Positions 26,575 to 32,990 of a stretch of 32,990 nt of DNA are shown in pieces (within the stretch, counting starts at the first letter, position 1; the number at the start of each line of letters is the position of its first letter). Origin of the DNA: a bacterium. GTDB lineage: Bacteria > Electryoneota > JAOADG01. The notes under the pieces were generated by a model. It made no database searches, was not told the origin of the DNA, and was given only the letters and a program-made list of their open reading frames with translations. Position numbers and translations under genes: made by a program. The DNA is taken from the NCBI GenBank assembly GCA_030247525.1, contig JAOTSC010000017.1, positions 1 through 32,990 of the forward strand, written 5' to 3'.

Positions 26575-28146
26575 ATGAGCCATCCACCGAAAAGCGGTAT
26601 GGTCGATTGGTTGACGACTGCCGATCACAAAAAAATCGGAATCATGTATCTGTTATTTGCGCTCTTCAATTCGTTATTTGGTGGCGCATTTGCTGGGTTT
26701 ATTCGGATGCAGTTGTTCACTGCCGATGGTCATGTATTGTCTCCGACGCTTTACAATCAATTCCTTACAATGCACGGCTCGGTTATGATATTTCTTGTCG
26801 TTATACCTGCTCTCATCGGATTCGGAAATTACCTTGTGCCGTTGCAAATCGGCGCGCGCGATATGGCATTTCCCAAGATCAATGCATTCAGTTTTTGGAT
26901 TAACTTGCCAGCAATGGTGCTCATGTACGGAAGTTTTATCGCGGTGGGCGGGGCGGCGCAAGCCGGTTGGACTTCCTATCCCCCACTATCGGGAAGAGAA
27001 TTTTCTCCATCGCCCGGTGTTGATATGTGGATTTTTGGCGTTCACTTGCTTGGCATCGGATCGATTCTTGGCGCGATCAACTTCATCGTAACGATTCTCA
27101 ACATGCGCGCTCCCGGAATGACGATGTTCAAGATGCCGCTCTTTACATGGACGTGGCTCGTAAACGCATCCATGATCCTGGTGGCAACGCCAGTATTGGC
27201 AGGTGCTGTTACGATGCTGCTAACCGATCGAGCGTTTCAAACCGGTTTCTTTCGACCTGCGGAAGGCGGCGATCCGGTTTTGTATCAGCATGTCTTCTGG
27301 TTTTATTCGCATCCGGCGGTATACATCATGGTTGTACCAGCAATGGGACTGGTATCGCAAGTATTGCCGGCGTTTTCCGGAAAAAAGCTATTCGGTTACA
27401 AGGGGATGGTGATTGCGACATCGCTGATTGGAATCATCGGATTTATGGTTTGGGGACACCACATGTTTGTCTCCGGCGTGTCGCCGCTGCTTCGTATGAT
27501 ATTCATGTTTATGACAATGCTGATTGCAATTCCAACAGGCATTAAAATCTTTTCGTGGCTCGCGACGATTTGGGGTGGTCAAATTCGTTTTACAACATCA
27601 ATGTTGTTTGGTTTAGGATTCATTGGCCTGTTTACGATTGGCGGGATGGGTGGTGTGCTGCTCGCGGTGGTTCCCATCGACGTGCAAACCCATGATACTT
27701 ATTTTGTTGTGGCTCACTTCCATTATGTCTTGTTCGGCGGCTCGATGATGGGAATTCTTGCCGGACTCTACTTCTACTTTCCGAAAATGTCGGGTCGTTT
27801 CTTATCGGAGAAAATGGGTAAAATCGTCTTCTGGGGAATGTTCCTTGGCATGAACATGACATTCTTCCCGATGCACTTACTGGGATTGTTAGGAATGCCA
27901 CGGCGGATATACAACTATGCTCAACGCCCGGAATTCACCGGTCTTAATCAAATTGCTTCCATTGGGTATCTATTGATGTTTATCGGTGGCATGACGTTGA
28001 TACTCTCAGTGATTCTTGCGTTGCGCAAACCGAAGACCGCCGAGGCTGACGCATGGAATGTGAACGATGTGCAACAAACGCTCGATTGGACGACGTCTTC
28101 ACCGCCACCAGTCGAAAACTTTCCCAAGATTCCGGTGGTAGCGTAA
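26575..28146 (+). CDS. coxA: Cytochrome c oxidase subunit I, A2-type haem-copper oxidase
   Basis: A 523-residue protein with about 12 membrane helices. Haem a ligands are His67 and His383, the haem a3 ligand is His381, and the CuB ligands are His246, His295 and His296, with the cross-linked Tyr250. The K-channel Lys324 is in PTGIKIFSW. The D-channel Glu of the usual HPEVY motif is absent. The sequence reads FYSHPAVY (Tyr244-Ser245), the hallmark of A2-type oxidases such as that of Rhodothermus marinus. The enzyme reduces O2 to water and pumps protons. I use the ATG at 26575 with AAGGGA nine bases upstream, not a longer frame that opens inside coxB. Confidence 0.96.
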   Translation: MSHPPKSGMVDWLTTADHKKIGIMYLLFALFNSLFGGAFAGFIRMQLFTADGHVLSPTLYNQFLTMHGSVMIFLVVIPALIGFGNYLVPLQIGARDMAFPKINAFSFWINLPAMVLMYGSFIAVGGAAQAGWTSYPPLSGREFSPSPGVDMWIFGVHLLGIGSILGAINFIVTILNMRAPGMTMFKMPLFTWTWLVNASMILVATPVLAGAVTMLLTDRAFQTGFFRPAEGGDPVLYQHVFWFYSHPAVYIMVVPAMGLVSQVLPAFSGKKLFGYKGMVIATSLIGIIGFMVWGHHMFVSGVSPLLRMIFMFMTMLIAIPTGIKIFSWLATIWGGQIRFTTSMLFGLGFIGLFTIGGMGGVLLAVVPIDVQTHDTYFVVAHFHYVLFGGSMMGILAGLYFYFPKMSGRFLSEKMGKIVFWGMFLGMNMTFFPMHLLGLLGMPRRIYNYAQRPEFTGLNQIASIGYLLMFIGGMTLILSVILALRKPKTAEADAWNVNDVQQTLDWTTSSPPPVENFPKIPVVA

Positions 28147-29244
28147 ATGCGGACTGCTACGATGACATGGAACGAACAGGAAAATCGCACCAGTAAAACG
28201 GGAGCGGTCAACGGGATCGTAACCGGCTTGACAGTGCTGGTACTGATCTCACTTGCGTTGGTGGTATGGGGAGGGGTGGTTCGACTTACCGGTTCTGGTC
28301 TTTCGATTCCGGAATGGCCGATTGTGAATGGTACGGTGTTGCCGCCGTTCACGGAATCGGATTGGCAAGCGGTTTATCAAACATACCATAACCGGATTCT
28401 GAAGTTGGAATCGGTTGCTGAACCAACGGTTGAGCAACTACGGCAGTTTCAACAGATGTTCTGGATCGAGTATGCCCACCGTGCGCTCGCGGCGATTGCC
28501 GGAATTGTGTTTCTAACTTTGTTCGTGCGCACGTTTCGCAATCGAATGCTGCGGCTTCGGATTGGGACGGGAATGATTGTTATCGCAGCAGCGTTGTTAA
28601 CGCAAGCTATTCTGGGTGGATTGGTCGTCAAGACCGATATCAGACCTGAGTTGCTGTCGCTGCATCTTGGTACAGCGTTCTTCTTTATCGGAATGTTGCT
28701 CTGGACGGCGTTGCGCGCGGCTACGAATGAAGCGACACCCCGGATTTCGAGCAAGTTAAATACGACTATCTGGATGGGACTTGGATTCCTCTTTTTGCAG
28801 ATTATGTCCGGTGCGTTAGTTGCTGGCACTTTCGCAGGACAACTCTACAATACGTGGCCGACAATGGAAGGGTATATCATTCCTCCCTTCGCATTTCTGT
28901 TCGATGAGAATATCGGAAACTTCTTGACGAACCTTGTGCGAAATCCGCTAACGGTGCAGTTCGTTCACCGATGGTTAGCGTTTCTCGCTGCCGGGATGCT
29001 CACAGTCGCTGTATTGATGAGCTTTCGATATCAAGTGTCGCCACGCGGAAAGTTTGCTTTGCGGGCTATTCCGACTTTGTTGACGTTGCAAATTCTCTTA
29101 GGGCTCGCGAACTTATTATTCAAAGTGCCGTTCTGGTTCGGTTTAGCACATTTGGTGACAGCGGTTCCCTTGTTTGCCGTTACAGTAGTTGCTGCGTATG
29201 AAACTGGTTACACAACCAATGCATTGTTGCGCGGGAAGGAGTAG
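28147..29244 (+). CDS. ctaA: Haem A synthase (COX15/CtaA family)
   Basis: A 365-residue protein with eight probable membrane helices. It contains the family motifs VVWGGVVRLTGSGLSIPEWP (about 39-58), EYAHR (108-112), LHLGTA (His173), VHRWLA (His274) and LAHLVTA (His335). The four histidines are the haem ligands, and Glu108 is the conserved catalytic residue. It oxidises the C8 methyl of haem O to a formyl group to make haem A for CoxA. The external cysteine pair found in some CtaA proteins is absent. The ATG follows the coxA stop with no gap, so the two are likely translationally coupled. Confidence 0.93.
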   Translation: MRTATMTWNEQENRTSKTGAVNGIVTGLTVLVLISLALVVWGGVVRLTGSGLSIPEWPIVNGTVLPPFTESDWQAVYQTYHNRILKLESVAEPTVEQLRQFQQMFWIEYAHRALAAIAGIVFLTLFVRTFRNRMLRLRIGTGMIVIAAALLTQAILGGLVVKTDIRPELLSLHLGTAFFFIGMLLWTALRAATNEATPRISSKLNTTIWMGLGFLFLQIMSGALVAGTFAGQLYNTWPTMEGYIIPPFAFLFDENIGNFLTNLVRNPLTVQFVHRWLAFLAAGMLTVAVLMSFRYQVSPRGKFALRAIPTLLTLQILLGLANLLFKVPFWFGLAHLVTAVPLFAVTVVAAYETGYTTNALLRGKE

Positions 29245-29250
29245 GAAAAA

Positions 29251-30177
29251 TTGAAGTTAGGAACGACAACCGTTGCCGCGCAATCGAATGTTGCTACATC
29301 AAACGTCGCAGGAACTTGGCGAGACTACTTCACGTTAATGAAACCGAGCATCATGCTGCTGGTGCTCATCACCGGGTTGGCTGCGCTTATAGTAGAAGGC
29401 TCCTTGTTTACCAAAGGATTCGATGCGATTTGGGTTACGATTGGATTGTTGTTGACCGGCGGCAGTGCAAACGCATTGAACATGTATTTTGAGCGCGACC
29501 GCGATGCGGTAATGACGCGAACTCGCAAACGGCGTCCGCTGCCACAAGGTAAAATTGAACCGCGCAACGCATTCATTTTTTCGGTTGCGATTGGAGTTAT
29601 CGCAGTCGCAATGTTCGCCGTTATTTTTAATTGGCTCTCGGCATCACTTGCATTGTTCACGATTCTCTTTTACAGTTTGTTTTACACGCTCTACCTGAAA
29701 CCTCGCACCGCTCAAAATATCGTAATTGGCGGAATCGCTGGAGCAATGGCGCCGCCGATCGCGTGGGCTGCGATGACGGGAACGGTCGCCGCACCGGCAT
29801 GGATCATGTTTGCGATTATCGTCATGTGGACGCCGCCGCACTTCTGGTCGTTAGCGCTGTTCTACAAAGACGATTATGTGAATGTGAATTATCCGATGAT
29901 GCCGGTTGTAAAAGGCGACGAAGCGACTCGCCGGCAAATTTTTTACTATTCGCTTGGGATGCTTGGAACCAGCGGATTGCTGTTGTTCAGCGGAGCGAGT
30001 TGGTTTTATGCGGTTTCGGCAATCGTCTTGGGAGTCTTGTTTCTGCGCACCGTGCTTGCATTGACGCGGAAGAGAGATTTGCCGAGTGCGCGCAAGGTGT
30101 TTGGTTACTCGATTCTGTATCTCTTCGTTCTGTTTATCGCCATGATGCTCGATGCCGGGATACAAAATCTACTCTGA
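29251..30177 (+). CDS. ctaB: Protohaem IX farnesyltransferase (haem O synthase)
   Basis: A 308-residue UbiA-superfamily membrane protein. The prenyl-diphosphate motif is NMYFERDRDAVMTRTRKRRPLPQG (from Asn77), with Glu81 where many relatives have the first Asp. The second loop region YLKPRTAQNIVIGGIAGAMAPPIAW and VMWTPPHFWSLALFYKDDYVNVNYPMMPV are also typical. It attaches a farnesyl group to protohaem to give haem O, the substrate of CtaA upstream. The start is TTG (29251) with AGGA about six bases before it. No ATG is placed well. Confidence 0.94.
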   Translation: MKLGTTTVAAQSNVATSNVAGTWRDYFTLMKPSIMLLVLITGLAALIVEGSLFTKGFDAIWVTIGLLLTGGSANALNMYFERDRDAVMTRTRKRRPLPQGKIEPRNAFIFSVAIGVIAVAMFAVIFNWLSASLALFTILFYSLFYTLYLKPRTAQNIVIGGIAGAMAPPIAWAAMTGTVAAPAWIMFAIIVMWTPPHFWSLALFYKDDYVNVNYPMMPVVKGDEATRRQIFYYSLGMLGTSGLLLFSGASWFYAVSAIVLGVLFLRTVLALTRKRDLPSARKVFGYSILYLFVLFIAMMLDAGIQNLL

Positions 30178-30184
30178 TGGAACC

Positions 30185-30706
30185 ATGAAAAGAAACCGGA
30201 AATTCCTGGTTGGATTTATTCTCTTCGCGTTCGCGATGTTCGCGTTCGCCTATGTGAATGTCCCACTTTATCGGCTGGTCTGCCAAAAACTCGGCATTGC
30301 CATCGCGCCAGATGAGAAGAATATCTCACGGCTAACCGATGGACAAACTGGCCGCGAAATCAAGGTGCGCTTTAGCGGATTGGTAGCACAGGGTTTGAAA
30401 GTAAGCTTCGCCTCGGGAGAGCAAATCCAAACGATACAGTTAGGAAAAGAAGCACAGAACAAATACGTCTTCACGAATCTCACCAACGATACAGTTCGCT
30501 TTCGACCCGTACACAGCGTGTTGCCGGAAGACGCCGCATCGAAAATCAATTTGACGAAGTGTTTTTGTTTCGACGATCAGACATTACTACCACATCAACG
30601 CCTCGAGCTGCCAGTCATTTACACCATCGGCTCGAATCTCGACAAGGAAATCGATTACGTGACGATGCACTATACGCTGTTTCCCAAACCGACGAGTACA
30701 AAATGA
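30185..30706 (+). CDS. ctaG: Cytochrome c oxidase assembly protein CtaG/Cox11
   Basis: A 173-residue copper chaperone with one N-terminal membrane helix (about 8-26), the PLYRLVC segment (Cys33) and the copper-binding CFCF motif (Cys126, Cys128) in a periplasmic beta-sandwich domain. Cox11 proteins deliver copper to the CuB site of subunit I. The ATG at 30185 gives the expected short basic N-terminus. The frame also opens upstream inside ctaB, but that part is not family-like. The stop overlaps the next ATG. Confidence 0.93.
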   Translation: MKRNRKFLVGFILFAFAMFAFAYVNVPLYRLVCQKLGIAIAPDEKNISRLTDGQTGREIKVRFSGLVAQGLKVSFASGEQIQTIQLGKEAQNKYVFTNLTNDTVRFRPVHSVLPEDAASKINLTKCFCFDDQTLLPHQRLELPVIYTIGSNLDKEIDYVTMHYTLFPKPTSTK

Positions 30707-30888
30707 CGAATACTTTGGATATGAGTAGTGAATCGACCCGCCACCGTAACCGGAAACTTGGATTACTGCTGTCAACGCTTGCCGTAACGCTTGCGGTGGG
30801 GTGTTACATCTATCTCGACGTTACCCAATACAATCCATTTACGAAACCATCGATGATGGAACGCTCAGATAGGGGGAATGGACATTGA
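30703..30888 (+). CDS. 61-residue single-helix membrane protein in the cox operon
   Basis: The ATG at 30703 overlaps the ctaG stop (ATGA), and its TGA overlaps the TTG start of coxC. A 61-residue product has a basic segment (RHRNRKLG) followed by one hydrophobic helix (LLLSTLAVTLAVGCYIYLDV) and a short polar tail. The location resembles that of small oxidase assembly or subunit IV-like proteins found near ctaG and coxC in other genomes. The sequence itself shows no recognisable motif. Gene-to-gene overlaps on both sides argue that it is real. Confidence 0.65.
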   Translation: MTNTLDMSSESTRHRNRKLGLLLSTLAVTLAVGCYIYLDVTQYNPFTKPSMMERSDRGNGH

Positions 30889-31700
30889 GTGAACATAATC
30901 AACCCAACTCGGCGACAAGCGATGTAATCCATTTACCGGAAAACAGTTGGTGGCCGATGGTTTTAGCGGTGGGATTGGGTTTCCTGCCATTCGGAGCACT
31001 GGCGCTGCTATGGGGCGGTACGATGGGTTATGGGATGCTCGTTTTCGGCGGGGCGGTCACACTGCTTGGAGTTGGCGGTTGGGCACACGCGATGATTCGC
31101 GAGAAGTTTGATGTACCGTCGGCAGTAGACGAATATCGTTGGCTAAAACAATCGGTATTGCTGGTGTTGGTTTCGGAATTTGCAATCTTTGCCGCATTCT
31201 TTGCCCATCATTTTTATTCGCGGTATCACTTCGCTGTTTGGCCTCCCGTTGGTTCGCCGGAAATTCCGGTCAAGCTCCCGGCTATCGCAACATTGATATT
31301 GATGACCAGTTCGTTGACGATGGAGTTTGCGCACCGTTTACTCCAAAAAGGGAAGCGCTTGCAAGCGGAAGCGTTGGTAGCGTCAACAGTTTTATTGGGC
31401 ATCATCTTTATCACGATGCAATCGTTTGAGTATGGCTTTTTGAAGCAGTTCGATAATTTCACGATGAAAAGCGGAACCTTCGGAACATCGTTCTACATCA
31501 TGACCGGGTTTCACGGATTGCATGTCGCCATCGGACTCGTGTTATTGATTGTCGTGTTAGTCCGGATGCGAATGGGACACTTTACGCCGGAACGGCATTT
31601 CTCGTTCCTTGCCGCGTCGTGGTACTGGCATTTCGTCGATGTAATCTGGATCTTCCTGTTCGGCACGATTTACTTGCTGTCGGCTCGAATCGTCGGATAG
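30885..31700 (+). CDS. coxC: Cytochrome c oxidase subunit III
   Basis: A 271-residue polytopic protein with seven likely helices. Family landmarks are the H-H pair near FFAHHFYSRYHF, LEFAHRLL-type MEFAHRLLQKG, GFHGLHVAIGL and the closing SWYWHFVDVIWIFLFGTIYL. Subunit III supports the stability of subunit I and proton uptake. The TTG start at 30885 overlaps the previous stop and is preceded by AGGGGG eight or nine bases away. A downstream ATG would lie inside the first hydrophobic segment and is less likely. It is the last gene of the cox operon. Confidence 0.93.
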   Translation: MSEHNQPNSATSDVIHLPENSWWPMVLAVGLGFLPFGALALLWGGTMGYGMLVFGGAVTLLGVGGWAHAMIREKFDVPSAVDEYRWLKQSVLLVLVSEFAIFAAFFAHHFYSRYHFAVWPPVGSPEIPVKLPAIATLILMTSSLTMEFAHRLLQKGKRLQAEALVASTVLLGIIFITMQSFEYGFLKQFDNFTMKSGTFGTSFYIMTGFHGLHVAIGLVLLIVVLVRMRMGHFTPERHFSFLAASWYWHFVDVIWIFLFGTIYLLSARIVG

Positions 31701-31722
31701 GATACATTACAGAGATATTCAA

Positions 31723-31744
31723 AAGGCGCTCGAACGAGCGCCTT
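31723..31744. terminator. Bidirectional hairpin terminator between coxC and the ABC permease gene
   Basis: AAGGCGCTC (31723-31731) pairs perfectly with GAGCGCCTT (31736-31744) around GAAC. ACTTTTA follows on the plus strand and TTTTGAATA on the minus strand, so it can stop both convergent operons. Confidence 0.8.
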
Positions 31745-31748
31745 ACTT

Positions 31749-32561
31749 TTATGATCCTACTTCGGTACGTTGAAACCGCCAGACGCCAATACCAACCACC
31801 ACAGCGATTCCGAGTAACGTCGTGATTACTGCGAACAAGACGGCTCCCGGTAACGTAGAAAACACTCGTAGCCATAATAGTCCCGCAGCGCCATAGGATT
31901 CGGTTCCACCGAGCAGTAGCATCCCGGTTGTGCGAATAAGTGCGACGGGATTGATCGCAAGGTGGGTAAAGAGCGCGATTCGATAGGATATCCCGCTCAA
32001 CCAATTCGATAGCAAAATTGCAATCGTATCGCCAAGAATGGAGAAACTGAGCCAGACTGCCGATGCTGCGATAAGCGCACCAATTCTTCCTCGCGCAAGG
32101 ATTCCGATCAGATTACCTGCACCAATGAAGAAACTACCCAGTAACCAAAACAACCCAAACAATGCCAGTACATCGAGAATTGCTGCACCACGCAAGCGAA
32201 AGAGCAAAGGCGATAACGCGATTAGACTTACAAGCAGTCCTGCTCCAAACAGAAGTACCTGTGCAAGAAATTTTGCGAGGTAAAGTTTACTGCGGGAAAC
32301 TGGCAGCGCGAGCAGTAATTCGTCTTTTCGCAATGTACTATTGCAGTCGATGGCGGAAAGATGGATTGCGAGAAACGGCAATAACAAAACGCCGACTTGC
32401 ACGGCAGCGATCAGAGATCGAAAGTCGCTACTACCATTCGTTCCTCCGAATAAGAACGACAACATGAATCCAAGTATCGCTGCGACGCTGTATATGAGCA
32501 AAAACCGTTGCCGGATTCCGCTCCGCCACTCCCAAGCGACTCGTGTAGTAAACGTACTCAT
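31749..32561 (-). CDS. ABC-2-type transporter permease, NosY-like
   Basis: A 270-residue protein with six likely membrane helices and the ABC-2 permease layout. A cytoplasmic N-terminus (TRVAWEWRSGIRQRFLLIY) leads into helix 1, followed by a cytoplasmic loop DELLLALPVSRSKLYLAKFLAQ, the motif by which these permeases contact their ATPase. The neighbour is nosL and the ATG overlaps the nosL stop as ATGA, so it is most likely the NosY partner of a NosDFY-type maturation transporter for the copper sites of nitrous oxide reductase. The ATPase and NosD would be outside the window. Assignment to NosY rests mainly on context. Confidence 0.75.
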   Translation of the reverse strand: MSTFTTRVAWEWRSGIRQRFLLIYSVAAILGFMLSFLFGGTNGSSDFRSLIAAVQVGVLLLPFLAIHLSAIDCNSTLRKDELLLALPVSRSKLYLAKFLAQVLLFGAGLLVSLIALSPLLFRLRGAAILDVLALFGLFWLLGSFFIGAGNLIGILARGRIGALIAASAVWLSFSILGDTIAILLSNWLSGISYRIALFTHLAINPVALIRTTGMLLLGGTESYGAAGLLWLRVFSTLPGAVLFAVITTLLGIAVVVGIGVWRFQRTEVGS

Positions 32562-32950
32562 CGGGGATCATACGCCGATTTGGCGACCAATTCAGACCAG
32601 GTGATGATTTTGCCGCCATGTTTCGCAAGCAATTGTTCCGCTTGTTGTTTGGTCGCAAATGCGAGGAAACCGAATCCCATTGGTGTCCGAACGCCGGCGG
32701 TAGCAACAAACACGGCGGAGTCGCCGCGCACCCATTGTTTCGTATCGAAAACGCCAACCCATACCCGATTCGGTTGTGCCCGGTTTTTATCTTCGATCAA
32801 ACAGCCGATATCATCGTACTTCACATATTCGCCATTTGGCAGTATCGCTTGGGCGGCAAATCGTTGATCGCTTACCGCCATTTTGCAAACAACGCAAATA
32901 TCTTCCCGTTGCAACGGCTCCGGTTTCGGTTGAGGTTTACAACCAAGCAT
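32558..32950 (-). CDS. nosL: NosL-family copper chaperone lipoprotein (5' end uncertain)
   Basis: The visible frame gives 130 residues. The NosL core is clear: EDICVVCKMAVSDQRFAAQ (Cys19, Cys22, Met24), YVKYDDIGCLIED, FVATAGVRTPMGFGFLAF and the C-terminal helix. NosL holds Cu(I) for assembly of the CuZ centre of nitrous oxide reductase. MLGC at the start is a lipobox, and the codons before it read as a hydrophobic signal (VIFSALICIS). However, a TGA at 32983-32981 closes that frame within the last few bases, so no normal start codon precedes the signal. A one-base error in the AATTTTCTCC run would link it to a GTG at 32984. The gene ends overlapping the permease. Confidence 0.8.
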   Translation of the reverse strand: MLGCKPQPKPEPLQREDICVVCKMAVSDQRFAAQAILPNGEYVKYDDIGCLIEDKNRAQPNRVWVGVFDTKQWVRGDSAVFVATAGVRTPMGFGFLAFATKQQAEQLLAKHGGKIITWSELVAKSAYDPR

Positions 32951-32990
32951 CGAGATACAGATTAAGGCGGAGAAAATTACTCACGTATAC

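Noticed and set aside
1-32990. CRISPR arrays, transposases, integrases, tRNA or rRNA genes
   Set aside because: No repeat-spacer pattern, no IS-type inverted ends and no tRNA-like cloverleaf stood out. Nearly all sequence is accounted for by coding genes.

Overview
The window looks like chromosomal DNA of a free-living, aerobic, Gram-negative bacterium of the FCB superphylum (the broad Bacteroidota/Chlorobiota/Calditrichota/KSB1-type lineage). The evidence is a TonB-dependent receptor, several lipoproteins, a PorV-like outer-membrane protein, a cargo protein with a T9SS type A-like sorting domain, and an alternative complex III operon. I cannot assign a phylum from this window alone, and I see no sign of a plasmid, phage or transposon.

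Region A (1-15156, plus strand) is a tightly packed run of eight cell-surface genes. In order they are the 3' end of a TonB-dependent receptor, a right-handed beta-helix lipoprotein broken by an in-frame TAG, a 933-residue exported protein with an FN3-like segment, a PorV/PorQ-family outer-membrane protein, a 1318-residue beta-helix / HYDIN-like / T9SS-sorted protein, a TPR lipoprotein, a large lipoprotein of unknown function and a polytopic membrane protein. Gaps run from -4 to about 22 bases, so they probably form one transcription unit. This is the part of the window with the most unexplained biology.

Region B (15157-17221) holds two minus-strand genes: a CspA-type cold-shock protein with a strong predicted promoter and a leader of about 130 nt, and an extended short-chain dehydrogenase/epimerase. 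A shared hairpin terminator separates them from region A. A 374-base divergent intergenic region with a TTGACA promoter precedes region C.

Region C (17222-31744, plus strand) is an aerobic respiratory chain. The operon actABCDEF encodes alternative complex III (quinol:cytochrome c oxidoreductase) and is followed by a membrane-anchored mono-haem cytochrome c and a very clear rho-independent terminator. A second operon, coxB-coxA-ctaA-ctaB-ctaG-(61-aa membrane protein)-coxC, then encodes an A2-type (YSHP) haem-copper oxidase, haem O/A synthesis and CuB assembly. Electrons would run from quinol through ActC/F and ActB to ActA/ActE, then to the mono-haem cytochrome c, the CuA of CoxB and CoxA.

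Region D (31745-32990, minus strand) is the end of a nos-type accessory cluster: an ABC-2 permease and the copper chaperone lipoprotein NosL. It converges on the oxidase operon across a bidirectional hairpin. NosL suggests nitrous oxide reductase genes just outside the window.
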